Positions 17,601-26,600 of a stretch of 64,000 nt of DNA are shown here, one piece after another. Position numbers and translations under genes: made by a program. The notes beneath the pieces were generated by a model, which worked only from the letters and a program-made list of their open reading frames with translations, searched no databases and was not told the DNA's origin. The stretch comes from Amycolatopsis anabasis (lineage in GTDB: Bacteria; Actinomycetota; Actinomycetes; Mycobacteriales; Pseudonocardiaceae): contig NZ_VTHK01000044.1 of the NCBI RefSeq assembly GCF_009765355.1, positions 1 to 64,000 of the forward strand, written 5' to 3'. Each line of letters opens with the position of its first letter. The first letter of the stretch is position 1.

Positions 17601-20550
17601 GCCGAGTCCGCCTGCCGGGAATGGACGCTGATCGGCCTTCGGCCCGAATCGTCGGCGCCGACCCGGATCTGCAGCTGCCGCCCGGTACCCTCCGGAAGGG
17701 ACAGTGGAGCATCCAGGGTCAGGGCGTCGATCCGGTCGCACCCGACCTCGGAGCCCGCCCGGAGCGCCAGTTCCAGCACGGCCGCGTCCAGGTCTTCGGC
17801 GAGCCAGGAATGCGATCGCGCCGACAGCCGGCCGGTCAGCACCCAGCCGTCGCCCTCGGCCAGCCCCACCGCCGCGCCCAGCAGCGGGTGGTCGGCCGCG
17901 CCCAGCCCGAGCCCGCCGGGATCGCCCGCGTCGGCCTCGGTGTCCTCCAACCAGTAACGCTGGCGCTGGAACGCGTACGTGGGCAGGTCCACGCGCCGCG
18001 CGCCCCATCCGGCGAACAGCGACGCCCAGTCCGGACTCACGCCGTCGACGTGGAGCCGGGTCAGCGCGCCGAGCACGGTTTCGACCTCCGGCCGGTCCCG
18101 CCGCCCGGTCGCGACTGCCGTTTCCGCACCGGATTCCTGGGCGAGTGCGGTCAGCACCGCGTCCGGCCCCAACTCGACGAACCGGCGAACGTCCTGGTCG
18201 GCCAGCCACCGCAGGCCGTCGTGGAACCGCACGGCTTCCCGGACGTGCCGGACCCAGTACTCGGCGTCGAGGGTGACCGGCTCACCGGTGACGTTGGAGA
18301 CGATCGGGATGGCCGGATCGGCATAGCGCAGGGATTCCGCGACCCTGGCGAACTCGTCGAGCATCGGGTCCATCCGAGCCGAGTGGAAGGCGTGGCTGAC
18401 CTTGAGCCGCTTGGTCTTCCAGCCCTGCGAAAGCAGTTTCCCGGCGATGGCGAGGACGGCGTCCTCGTCGCCGGAGATGACCGTCGATTCCGGCCCGTTG
18501 ACGGCCGCGACCGAGACGCGGTCGTCCAGCCACGGCAGCACCTGCTCTTCGGCCGCGCGAATCGACACCATCGCGCCGCCACCGGGAAGCGCCTGCATGA
18601 GGCGCCCCCGCGCGGCCACCAGCTTCGTCGCGTCGTCGAGGGTGAGCACACCGGCCACATGTGCCGCCGCGAGCTCGCCGATCGAATGCCCCAGCAGGTA
18701 GTCCGGTTTCAGGCCCCAGCTCTCCAGCAGCCGGAACAGCGCGACTTCGAACGCGAAGAGGGCGGTCTGGGTGAACACCGTCTGGTCCAGCGGTGCGGCG
18801 TCCCCAATGAACAGGGCCTCGGCGAACACGACCTCGGCGACCTTCCGATCGACGTGCCCGTCCAGCTGCGCGTCGAATCGCGCGCACACCGCGTCGAAAC
18901 ATTCCGCGAACACCGGGAACGCCTGGTACAGCTCGGATCCCATCCGGGCTCGCTGCGCACCCTGCCCGGAGAAAAGGAACGCGACCCCGCCCGAACCGGT
19001 CGCCCCCTGGACGGCTCCCCCCTCGCCACGGGCGATCGCCGCCAGCCCGGCGAGCAGTTCGGCCCGGTCGCCGACCACCGCTGCTCGGTGGGTGAAGGCG
19101 GACCGGGTGGTCGCCAGCGAAAATCCGACGTCGGCGATGGCCAGCTCCGGCCGTTCGTCCACATAGGACTGAAGTCGTTTCGCCTGCGCGCGCACCGCGG
19201 CTTCGGTCTTGCCCGCGAGCACCCAGGGCACCACCGGAACGTTCGGGGATTCAACCGGGTCAACGGCGGGTCCCTGTTCCAGTACGACGTGCGCGTTGGT
19301 CCCGCTGACCCCGAAGGAGGAGACTCCCGCTCGACGCGGGTGCCCGGTCTCGGGCCATGCCAGCGAGTCCGTCAGCAGTTCGACCGCGCCGGAGGACCAG
19401 TCGATATGCGGCGAGGGTTCGTCCACGTGCAACGTCTTCGGCAGCACGCCGTGCCGCATCGCCTGGACCGCCTTGATCACGCCGCCCACCCCGGCGGCGC
19501 CCAGGGTGTGGCCGATGTTCGACTTCAGCGAACCGAGCCACAGCGGACGGTCCCGCTCCTGGCCGTAGGTGGCGAGCAGGGCCTGTGCCTCGATCGGATC
19601 GCCCAGGGTGGTACCCGTGCCGTGCGCCTCCACCAGGTCCACGTCCTGCGGGCGCAACTGGGCCTTCGCCAGCGCCTGGCGGATCACCCGCTGCTGGGAC
19701 GGCCCGTTCGGCGCGGTCAACCCGTTCGACGCGCCGTCCTGGTTGACCGCGGAACCGCGAATCACCGCCAGGACGTCGTGGCCGTTGCGCCGCGCGTCGG
19801 ACAGCCGCTCGAGCACCACGACCCCGACGCCCTCGCCCCAGCTCGTGCCGTCCGCGGCCGCGGCGAATGACTTGCACCGGCCGTCCGCGGCCAGGCCGCG
19901 CTGGCGGCTGAACTCGATGAACGCCGACGGCGTGGACATGATCGTGACGCCGCCGGCCAACGCGAGCGAGCACTCGCCCGCGCGCAGCGCCTGGGCCGCG
20001 AGGTGCAGCGCCACCAGGGAGGACGAGCAGGCGGTGTCGACGGTGACCGTCGGGCCTTCCAGCCCGAACGTGTAGGCCACCCGGCCGGACAGCACGCTCG
20101 CGGCGCTGCCGTTGCCGAGGTATCCGGCGAGTTCCTCGGGAACCGTGCGCAGGCGGCTGGCGTAGTCGTTCGAAACGACCCCGGCGAAGACACCCGTCGG
20201 GCTGCCGCGCAGCGACACCGGGTCGATCCCCGCCCGCTCGACCGCTTCCCACGACACCTCCAGCAGGAGCCGCTGCTGGGGATCCATCGCGAGGGCCTCG
20301 CGCGGGCCGATCCCGAAGAAGCCGCCGTCGAACTCGGCGGCGTCGGCGACGAACCCGCCGTGCGTGGTGTAGCTCTTGCCGATCTTGTTCGGATCCGGGT
20401 CGTAGCAGCCCTCGACGTCCCAGCCTCGGTCGGCCGGGAACGGCGAGATCGCGTCCGTGCCGGACTCGACCAGGCGCCACAGATCCTCGGGCGAAGCCAC
20501 CCCGCCGGGGTAGCGGCAGCTCATCCCGACGATCGCGATGGGCTCGTCCG
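14666..20550 (-). other. PKS module 8 and TE: KS-AT(malonyl)-DH(inactive)-KR-ACP-TE
   Basis: KS and AT are complete; the AT is malonyl type. The DH region is a wreck. The strand that should carry HxxxGxxxxP reads SWLAEDLDAAVLELALRAG, with the catalytic His and Pro deleted. The YGPxFQ motif is missing, and the Asp of the HPALLDAA motif is Gly (IHPAHLGAA). The KR keeps Ser and Tyr (VVFSSAG, GNYAAANA), so the last beta-carbon should be a hydroxyl. The TE elbow is GRSASG, with Arg replacing the common His. Confidence 0.85.
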
Positions 20551-23500
20551 CGGCGACCGGGAGTGCCGCCGTCACTTCCCCGCCCCGGCCCAGCACCAGA
20601 TCGACGAGGTGCCGGGCGAGCACCGCCGGGGTGGGGTAGTCGAAGACCAGCGTCGCCGGGAGCGGCACTCCGGCCGCCTCGTGCAGCAGGTTGCGGAACT
20701 CGACCGCGGTCATCGAGTCGAAGCCGAGCTGTTCGAAGGGCTGGTCCGGTTCGATGCCGTCGATCGAAGGGTGGCCGAGCACCGTCGCCGCGCCGCGCCG
20801 GACCAGGTCCAGGACGGTCCGCCGCCGCTCGTTTTCGTCCAGGTCGCCGAGGCGGAGCGCCAGTGCCGGTTCGGCGACCTCGGTTCCGGAGTCCGGACGT
20901 TCCGGCTCGACCGGCCGGACCGGCTCGAGTCGGACGTCCGGCCAGAACCGCTTGCGCTGGAAGGCATAGGTCGGCAGCTCGACGGTACGGCCGCCGGATT
21001 CGGCGAGGACCGCGGACCAGTCGACGCCCACCCCGGCGGCGTGCAACCGGCCCAGCGCGACCAGTGCCGTGGTGGGCTCCGGCCGGTCCCGGCGGCAGGC
21101 GGGGACCAGCACCGGGGGCGCGTCCTCGTCGGCGTCGGCGAGGCATTCCTGGGTCATCGCGGTCAGCACGGCGTCGGGCCCGAGTTCGAGGAACCGGGTC
21201 ACTCCCTGGCCGTGCGCCCAGCGGACGCCGTCTCGGAACCGCACGGTGTCCCGGACGTGGCGCACCCAGTAGTCGGCCGAGAACTCGGTGACCGGCTCGC
21301 CGGTCCGGTTGGACACGATCCGCAGGCGCGGTCGTTCGTAGGTCAGTTCCGCCGCGGTCCGGCGGAAGTCGGCCAGCATGGGGTCCATTAATGGCGAGTG
21401 GAACGCGTGCGACACGGAAAGCCGCTTCACCTTCCGACCCGCGCGCTCCCAGTGCTCGGCGATCTCCAGTGCCGCTTCCTCGTCGCCCGAGACCACCGTC
21501 GCTTGTGGACCGTTCACGGCCGCGATCGACACCCGGTCGTTCAGCAGCGGGCGGACCTCGTCCTCGGTGGCTCGGAGTGAGACCATGGCACCACCCGAGG
21601 GGAGCGCCTGCATCAACCGGCCTCGCGCCGCCACCAGCCGGGCGGCGTCCGCGAGCGACAGCACACCGGCCACGTGCGCGGCGGCGAGTTCGCCGATCGA
21701 ATGCCCGACCAGGAAGTCCGGGCGCACGCCCCAGTGCTCGGTCAGCCGGAACAGCGCGACCTCGAAGGCGAACAACCCGGCCTGGGTGAACACCGTCTGG
21801 TGCGCCAGCTCCGAATCGAGCGCGGCGCGCAGGGGCCGGTCGAGATGCCGGTTCAGCTCGGCGGCCGCGTTGTCGAACGCCGCGGCGAAGACCGGGAATT
21901 CCAGCGCCAGTTCGCGCCCCATCCCGGCGCGCTGGCAACCCTGCCCGGAGAACAGGAAGGCCACTCCGCCCGCCCCGGCCGCTCCCCGGGCCGCGGTCGG
22001 TGCCGCCTCGCCCCGCGCCACCGCCGCCAGGCCGTCCCGGAGTTCCGCCCGGGTCCGGCCGACCACGACCGCCCGGTGCTCCAGGGCGGCCCGGGTCCGG
22101 ACCAGGGACACCGCGACATCCGCCGTGCCCAGGTCTTCCGTCCGGGAGTGCAGCCGCTCCGCCTGTGCCCGCAGCGCCGCCGCGCTCCGGGCCGAGAGCA
22201 CCCAGGGCAGCAGCCCGGTGGTCTCGGTCGCGGGTGCGGCGGGCTCCTCCGGAACGTGTTCGAGAATCACGTGCGCGTTGGTGCCGCTGATGCCGAAGGA
22301 CGAAACCCCGGCTCGGCGCGGATGCGCGAGCTCGGGCCAGTTCCGCGGCTCGGTCAGCAGCTCGACCGCGCCGCCGGCCCAGTCGATGTGCCGGGACGGC
22401 TCGTCCACGTGCAACGTCTTCGGCAGCACGCCGTGCCGCATGGCCTCGACCATCTTGATCACCCCGGCCACCCCGGCGGCGGCCTGCGCGTGCCCGATGT
22501 TCGACTTCAGCGATCCCAGCCACAGCGGATGGTCCCGGTGCTGGCCGTAGGTCGCGAGCAACGCGTGCGCTTCGATCGGATCGCCCAGCGAGGTCCCGGT
22601 CCCGTGCGCCTCGACGGCGTCCACATCACACGGTTCCAGCCGGGCGTTCGCCAGGGCCTGGCGGATGACGGCTTCCTGGGCGGGACCGTTCGGCGCGGTC
22701 AGCCCGTTCGACGCGCCGTCGGAGTTCACCGCCGAACCGCGCACGACCGCCAGCACCCGGTGACCGTTGCGCCGCGCGTCCGACAGCCGTTCCACCAGCA
22801 GCACGCCCACCCCTTCGGCGAACCCGGTCCCGTCCGCCGCCGAGGCGAATGCCTTGCACCGGAAGTCGGGCGCCATCCCGCCTTGCCGCTGGAACGCGAC
22901 CAGCCCGTCGGGCATGCACACCACCGACACCCCGCCGACCAGCGCCAGCGAGCATTCGCTCGCCCGCAGGGCCTGGGTCGCCAGGTGCAGCGCCACCAGC
23001 GACGACGAGCACGCGGTGTCCACGGTCACCGTCGGCCCTTCGAACCCGAAGGCGTAGGCCAGCCGGCCGGACATGACGCTCGCGCTGGTGCTGGTCGCCA
23101 GGTAGCCGTCGCTCTGCGCGGCCCGGGTCAGCAGGCCGAGGTAGTCCTGCCCGTGCGTGCCGACGAACACGCCGGTCCGGCTGCCGCGCAACGCGGTCGG
23201 GTCCAGCCCGGCCCGTTCGAACGCCTCCCAGCCGACCTCGAGCAGCAGCCGCTGCTGCGGATCCATCGCCAGCGCTTCCCGGGGTGAGATCCCGAAGAAC
23301 GCCGCGTCGAAGTCCCCCGCGTCCGGGAGGAAGCCGCCCTGACCCGGCTGGTCCCAGCCGCGGTCCGCCGGAAAGTCCGTGATGGCGTCGGTGCCGGAGT
23401 CGACCAACCGCCACAGGTCCTCCGGCGAGGCGACGTCGCCGGGGAAGCGGCAGCTCATGCCGACAATGGCGATCGGCTCGTGCGAGGCGTCGGCGAGCCG

Positions 23501-23581
23501 CTGGTTGCGCGCCCGGAGCCGGTCGATCTCCTTGAGCGAGTCGCGCAGTGCCTCGACAACCTGCTCGGTCGACGCGTCCAT
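14666..23581 (-). CDS. Type I PKS, modules 7 and 8 with thioesterase (final synthase)
   Basis: This 2971-residue protein starts with a docking coiled coil (VVEALRDSLKEIDRLRARNQ). Module 7: KS about 36-440 (Cys in DTACSSS, about 193), AT about 541-878 with GHSIGE and HAFHS (malonyl), ACP about 955 (GFDSM), no reductive domain. Module 8: KS about 1018-1431, AT about 1535-1875 (GHSIGE, HAFHS, malonyl), dead DH about 1901-2128, KR from about 2321 (TGAGGGIG, catalytic Tyr about 2456), ACP about 2626 (GFDSL), TE about 2744-2964 with nucleophile Ser in GRSASG and His in PGDHFS. Strong ribosome-binding site GGAAGGAGCAGG before the ATG. Codon 731 is TTA. As the only TE-bearing synthase it releases the chain, probably as a macrolactone or acid. 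Confidence 0.95.
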   Translation of the reverse strand: MDASTEQVVEALRDSLKEIDRLRARNQRLADASHEPIAIVGMSCRFPGDVASPEDLWRLVDSGTDAITDFPADRGWDQPGQGGFLPDAGDFDAAFFGISPREALAMDPQQRLLLEVGWEAFERAGLDPTALRGSRTGVFVGTHGQDYLGLLTRAAQSDGYLATSTSASVMSGRLAYAFGFEGPTVTVDTACSSSLVALHLATQALRASECSLALVGGVSVVCMPDGLVAFQRQGGMAPDFRCKAFASAADGTGFAEGVGVLLVERLSDARRNGHRVLAVVRGSAVNSDGASNGLTAPNGPAQEAVIRQALANARLEPCDVDAVEAHGTGTSLGDPIEAHALLATYGQHRDHPLWLGSLKSNIGHAQAAAGVAGVIKMVEAMRHGVLPKTLHVDEPSRHIDWAGGAVELLTEPRNWPELAHPRRAGVSSFGISGTNAHVILEHVPEEPAAPATETTGLLPWVLSARSAAALRAQAERLHSRTEDLGTADVAVSLVRTRAALEHRAVVVGRTRAELRDGLAAVARGEAAPTAARGAAGAGGVAFLFSGQGCQRAGMGRELALEFPVFAAAFDNAAAELNRHLDRPLRAALDSELAHQTVFTQAGLFAFEVALFRLTEHWGVRPDFLVGHSIGELAAAHVAGVLSLADAARLVAARGRLMQALPSGGAMVSLRATEDEVRPLLNDRVSIAAVNGPQATVVSGDEEAALEIAEHWERAGRKVKRLSVSHAFHSPLMDPMLADFRRTAAELTYERPRLRIVSNRTGEPVTEFSADYWVRHVRDTVRFRDGVRWAHGQGVTRFLELGPDAVLTAMTQECLADADEDAPPVLVPACRRDRPEPTTALVALGRLHAAGVGVDWSAVLAESGGRTVELPTYAFQRKRFWPDVRLEPVRPVEPERPDSGTEVAEPALALRLGDLDENERRRTVLDLVRRGAATVLGHPSIDGIEPDQPFEQLGFDSMTAVEFRNLLHEAAGVPLPATLVFDYPTPAVLARHLVDLVLGRGGEVTAALPVAADEPIAIVGMSCRYPGGVASPEDLWRLVESGTDAISPFPADRGWDVEGCYDPDPNKIGKSYTTHGGFVADAAEFDGGFFGIGPREALAMDPQQRLLLEVSWEAVERAGIDPVSLRGSPTGVFAGVVSNDYASRLRTVPEELAGYLGNGSAASVLSGRVAYTFGLEGPTVTVDTACSSSLVALHLAAQALRAGECSLALAGGVTIMSTPSAFIEFSRQRGLAADGRCKSFAAAADGTSWGEGVGVVVLERLSDARRNGHDVLAVIRGSAVNQDGASNGLTAPNGPSQQRVIRQALAKAQLRPQDVDLVEAHGTGTTLGDPIEAQALLATYGQERDRPLWLGSLKSNIGHTLGAAGVGGVIKAVQAMRHGVLPKTLHVDEPSPHIDWSSGAVELLTDSLAWPETGHPRRAGVSSFGVSGTNAHVVLEQGPAVDPVESPNVPVVPWVLAGKTEAAVRAQAKRLQSYVDERPELAIADVGFSLATTRSAFTHRAAVVGDRAELLAGLAAIARGEGGAVQGATGSGGVAFLFSGQGAQRARMGSELYQAFPVFAECFDAVCARFDAQLDGHVDRKVAEVVFAEALFIGDAAPLDQTVFTQTALFAFEVALFRLLESWGLKPDYLLGHSIGELAAAHVAGVLTLDDATKLVAARGRLMQALPGGGAMVSIRAAEEQVLPWLDDRVSVAAVNGPESTVISGDEDAVLAIAGKLLSQGWKTKRLKVSHAFHSARMDPMLDEFARVAESLRYADPAIPIVSNVTGEPVTLDAEYWVRHVREAVRFHDGLRWLADQDVRRFVELGPDAVLTALAQESGAETAVATGRRDRPEVETVLGALTRLHVDGVSPDWASLFAGWGARRVDLPTYAFQRQRYWLEDTEADAGDPGGLGLGAADHPLLGAAVGLAEGDGWVLTGRLSARSHSWLAEDLDAAVLELALRAGSEVGCDRIDALTLDAPLSLPEGTGRQLQIRVGADDSGRRPISVHSRQADSADPWTRHATGVLTAGVPATGGLAEWPPAGAEEIWLDEAESAWRLGEEVFAEFRLPEGQSADRFGIHPAHLGAAVRAADGRKTPGAWHGVTLHATGAQVVRVRITPTGTDAVSLLVTDQSGDPVLSADTLTLREPSSRPEDGHALLRLEWTVRPGGGETPAEFAVVGFDELKLGVALEGIGATVRACPDLAALPDPVPERVLVPCGPWSGDVPTAVREATSAVAELLREWVRDERFGASRLVFVTRDATTDPVTAPIWGLVRSAQLEHPDRFVLVDLHGIGVPATALAEAGALGEPQVAVRGDELHVPRLTRTTVTGSDTPIFDTTGTVLVTGAGGGIGRRLTRHLVAEHGVRHLLLVSRTAAEHDFADLDAEVTAVSCDVADRAALARVLAEIPVDRPLTGVVHLAGRVDDGLLDSLTPDRFDRVLRPKADGAFHLHELTRDHDLSAFVVFSSAGAVVGSPGQGNYAAANAFLDALIRHRRATGLPGTSLAWAPWLEPGGITGRLAEKDRARITRGGAIPWETEEALVVFDAACRSGEATPIPMRVDSGALAEQARAGTLPAVLSGLVRTRKAVRADTGRTEDSLAERLAAMSGPDRVETLLDLVRTHAATALGHATAAAVEPEVPFLEQGFDSLSAMELRNHLTTATGLKLPATLVFDFPHPAALAEHLATQVAAPEPVALAGASLDSDSAGPLASLYWQACELGKIEESVKLLEAASRLRPAFTASDLDEAPDTVRLAQGNGGPLLICFPSFAPVAGPHEFARLAACFDEEREVWAIPQPGFMKGQRLPDTIEALALMHAAAVRTRAGDRPFVLIGRSASGWLAQEVAYQLENQAVRPLAVVLMDSSSPEHMAKTGVANAMGAAMADRESGFDLLSDIRLAAMGGYSRIFDGWRPKPIDTPTVLLSALDPFSPELLDESNRHHADWRSFWELPHTAIDIPGDHFSILEKYADSTARAVEQWLRENKVNGSSGRFDQ
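20560..23475 (-). other. PKS module 7: KS-AT(malonyl)-ACP
   Basis: This is a minimal extension module. KS motifs DTACSSS, EAHGTGT and KSNIGH are intact. The AT has GHSIGE and HAFHS, both typical of malonyl-CoA selection. The segment from the end of the AT to the ACP (about 70 residues) has no room for a KR. The module should therefore leave a beta-keto group next to the final unit. Limits are approximate. Confidence 0.85.
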
Positions 23582-23604
23582 CCTGCTCCTTCCAGATTCC
23601 TTAG

Positions 23605-26600
23605 TCAGGAGCCGAGGCTCTGCTGCGCCCTGCTCAGCAGGCCCTGGACATCCAGTGCGTCGATCGCGTTCTCGTCGGTGGCCGGTTCGGTGGCCGGCGC
23701 GGAGGACAGCCGCAGCAGCGTCTCGACCAGCCCGGCTTCGCGGATGCTGCGCGCGGAGATCGTCGTGAGCAGGCGTTCGATCTCGGCGTCGCTGCGGTCC
23801 ACGGCCACCTCGGCCGGGGAGTCCGGCACCAGATCCGTCACCAGGCGCCGGGCGAGTTCGGCCGGGGTCGGGTAGTCGAAGATCAACGTCGCCCGCAGTT
23901 TCAGCCCGGTGGCCGCGGTGAGCCGGTTGCGCAGTTCCAGCGAGGTGAGCGAGTCGAACCCGAGATCCTTGAACGGCCGGTCCGGTTCGACCCCCGCGGC
24001 CGAGGCGTGTCCCAGCACCGCTGCCGCGTTTCCCCGCACCAGGTCGAGGACCGCCCGCTCACGTTCCTCTTCGGACAGTCCGGGCAGCCGGGACGCCCAG
24101 GAGGAATCGCTCGACGGCTCCCCGGCGGTCCGTCGTGTGCGGGTTCGGACCAGGCCCCGGAACAGCGGTGGCAGCGACACGCCTTGCCCGCGCAGGGCGG
24201 CGAGGTCCATCCGCACCGGGACCAGGACGGGTTCGGCCATGTCCTGAGCGGTGTCGAACAGCCGCAGAGCCTCCTCTGTGGACAGTGCGACGGCACCGCT
24301 GCGAGTCATCCGGGACAGGTCGCTCTCGTCCAGGCCCGCGGTGAGTCCGCTGCGTTCGGCCCACAGTCCCCAGGCGAGTGAGGTCGCGGGCAGCCCCCGG
24401 GTCCGCCGGTACCCGGCCAGCGCGTCCAGGAACGCGTTGGCGGCGGAGTAGTTGCCCTGCCCCGGCGAGCCGAAGGTGGCCGCGCCGGACGAGAACAGCG
24501 CGAACATCGACAGGTCCAGCCCGCGGGTCAGCTCGTGCAGGTTCAGCGCGCCACCGACCTTGGGCCGCAGCACCTGCTCGACCCGCTCCGGGGTCAGCGA
24601 TCCGATCACCGCGTCGGCCAGAACCCCGGCGGTGTGCACCACGCCGGTCAGCGGCCGGTCCTCCGGGATTCCGGCCAGCAACTCGGCGAGGGCCTCGCGA
24701 TCGGCCACGTCGCAGGCCGCGAACGTGACCTGGGCGCCCAGTGCGGTGAGCTCCGCGGCCAGATCGGCCGGGGCGCGGCCGCTGCGGCTGGCCAGCACCA
24801 GGTGCCGGATGCCGTGCTCGGTGACCAGATGCCGGGCGACCAGGCCCGCGAGCGTTCCCGAACCGCCGGTGACCAGGACCGTCCCCTGTGGACTCGGGCG
24901 CTGCGGGAAGGTCAACACCAGCTTGCCGACATGCTTGGCCTGGCTCAGGAATCGGAATACCTGCGGGGCGAGGCGGATGTCCCAGGCACGCAACGGCAGT
25001 GGCCGCAGCACACCCCGTTCGAACAGGTCACCCAGTTCGGTGAGCATCTCCTGGATGCGTTCAAGACCAGCCTCCTGCAGGTCGTAGGCCCGATAGGTGA
25101 CTCCGGGGTGGTCGGCGGCCACCTGCTCGGGCGCCCGCTTGTCGGTCTTGCCCATCTCCAGGAACCGGCCGCCGCGGGGCAGCAGCCGCAGCGAGGTGTC
25201 CACGAAGTCGCGGGCCAGGGAGTTCAGCACCACATCGAACCCGCGCCCCGCGGTCACGTCGAGGAACTTGCCGGCGAAGTCGAGGGAGCGCGACGAGGCG
25301 AGGTGATCGTCGTCGAACCCGTTGGCGCGCAGGGCATCCCACTTCCCTTCGCTGGCCGTCGCCGACACCTCGGCACCCAGGTGCCGGGCGAGTTGCACGG
25401 CGGCCATGCCGACGCCACCCGCCGCGGCGTGCACGAGGAGCGACTCGCCCGGCCGCAAACCGGCCAGGTCCACCAGCCCGTAGTAGGCGGTGAGGAACGC
25501 GATCGGCACGGTGGCCGCTTCGGCGAAGGTCAACCCGGCCGGGACGCGGGTCATCATCCGGTGGTCCGCGACCGCGATGGGACCGAACGATCCGGCGATC
25601 GCGCCCATCACCCGGTCGCCGGGTGCGAGGCCGGTCACGCCCGCGCCGACCTCCAGAACGACCCCGGCGGCCTCACCGCCGAACGACCCCTCGCCGAGCG
25701 AGAGCCCGAGCCCGTAGAGCACGTCGCGGAAGTTCAGCCCGGCGGCGCGGACCTCGACCCGGACCTGACCGGGGCGCAGGGGTTCGAGCACCTCGGGGCA
25801 TTCGGCCAGGACGAGGTTGTCGAAGGTGCCGGTGGTGGGAATGTCCAGCCGCCACGCGGGCGCGTCCGGCGGGACGAGCGTTTCCCCGGGATCCGGCCGG
25901 GCCAGCCGGGCCGCCGAGATCGTCCCGGAGCGGATCGCGAGCTGCGGCTCCCCGGTGGCCACCGCGGCGGTCAGCAGCCCCGCGGACGCCTCGGGCGTAT
26001 CGATGTCCACCAGGACGAACCGGTCGGGGTTCTCCGACTGGGCGGAACGCACCAGGCCCCACAGCGGGGCGTGCACCAGGTCCGGCTCGCCGTCGTCGGG
26101 GGACGCGGCGACCGCGTTCCGCGTCACCAGCACCAGCCGGGAAGCCGCGAACCGGTCGTCGTCCAGCCAGGATCGCAGCAGCGCCAGCGTTTCGTCGACC
26201 GCGGCCCGCACGGCGGTGCCCACCGCGGCGGCGGACTCCGGCGAGTACTCGGCCACCACCACGTCCGGAACCGAATCGCCTGGAACGGCGGCGAGATCCG
26301 GGAAAACCTCGGTGAGGCCGAGCCCCAGGCGGTCCTCGCCCAGCAGCGCCCATCGGCCGGTGGGCTGACCGGCGGGGACAGGTATCCAATCGACCCGGTA
26401 CAGCGACCCCCCGTCCCCGGCGCGGGCGGCGCGCAGTTGCTCGGTGGACATCGGGCGGACGATCAGCGAATCCACCGACGCGACCGGGGCACCGGTCTCG
26501 TCCGCGACCCGCACCGAAATCCCGTCCGGACCGGACGGCGCCAGCCGGACCCGCAGGCTGGCGGCACCCGAGGCGTACAGGCTCAGCCCTTCCCAGGAGA

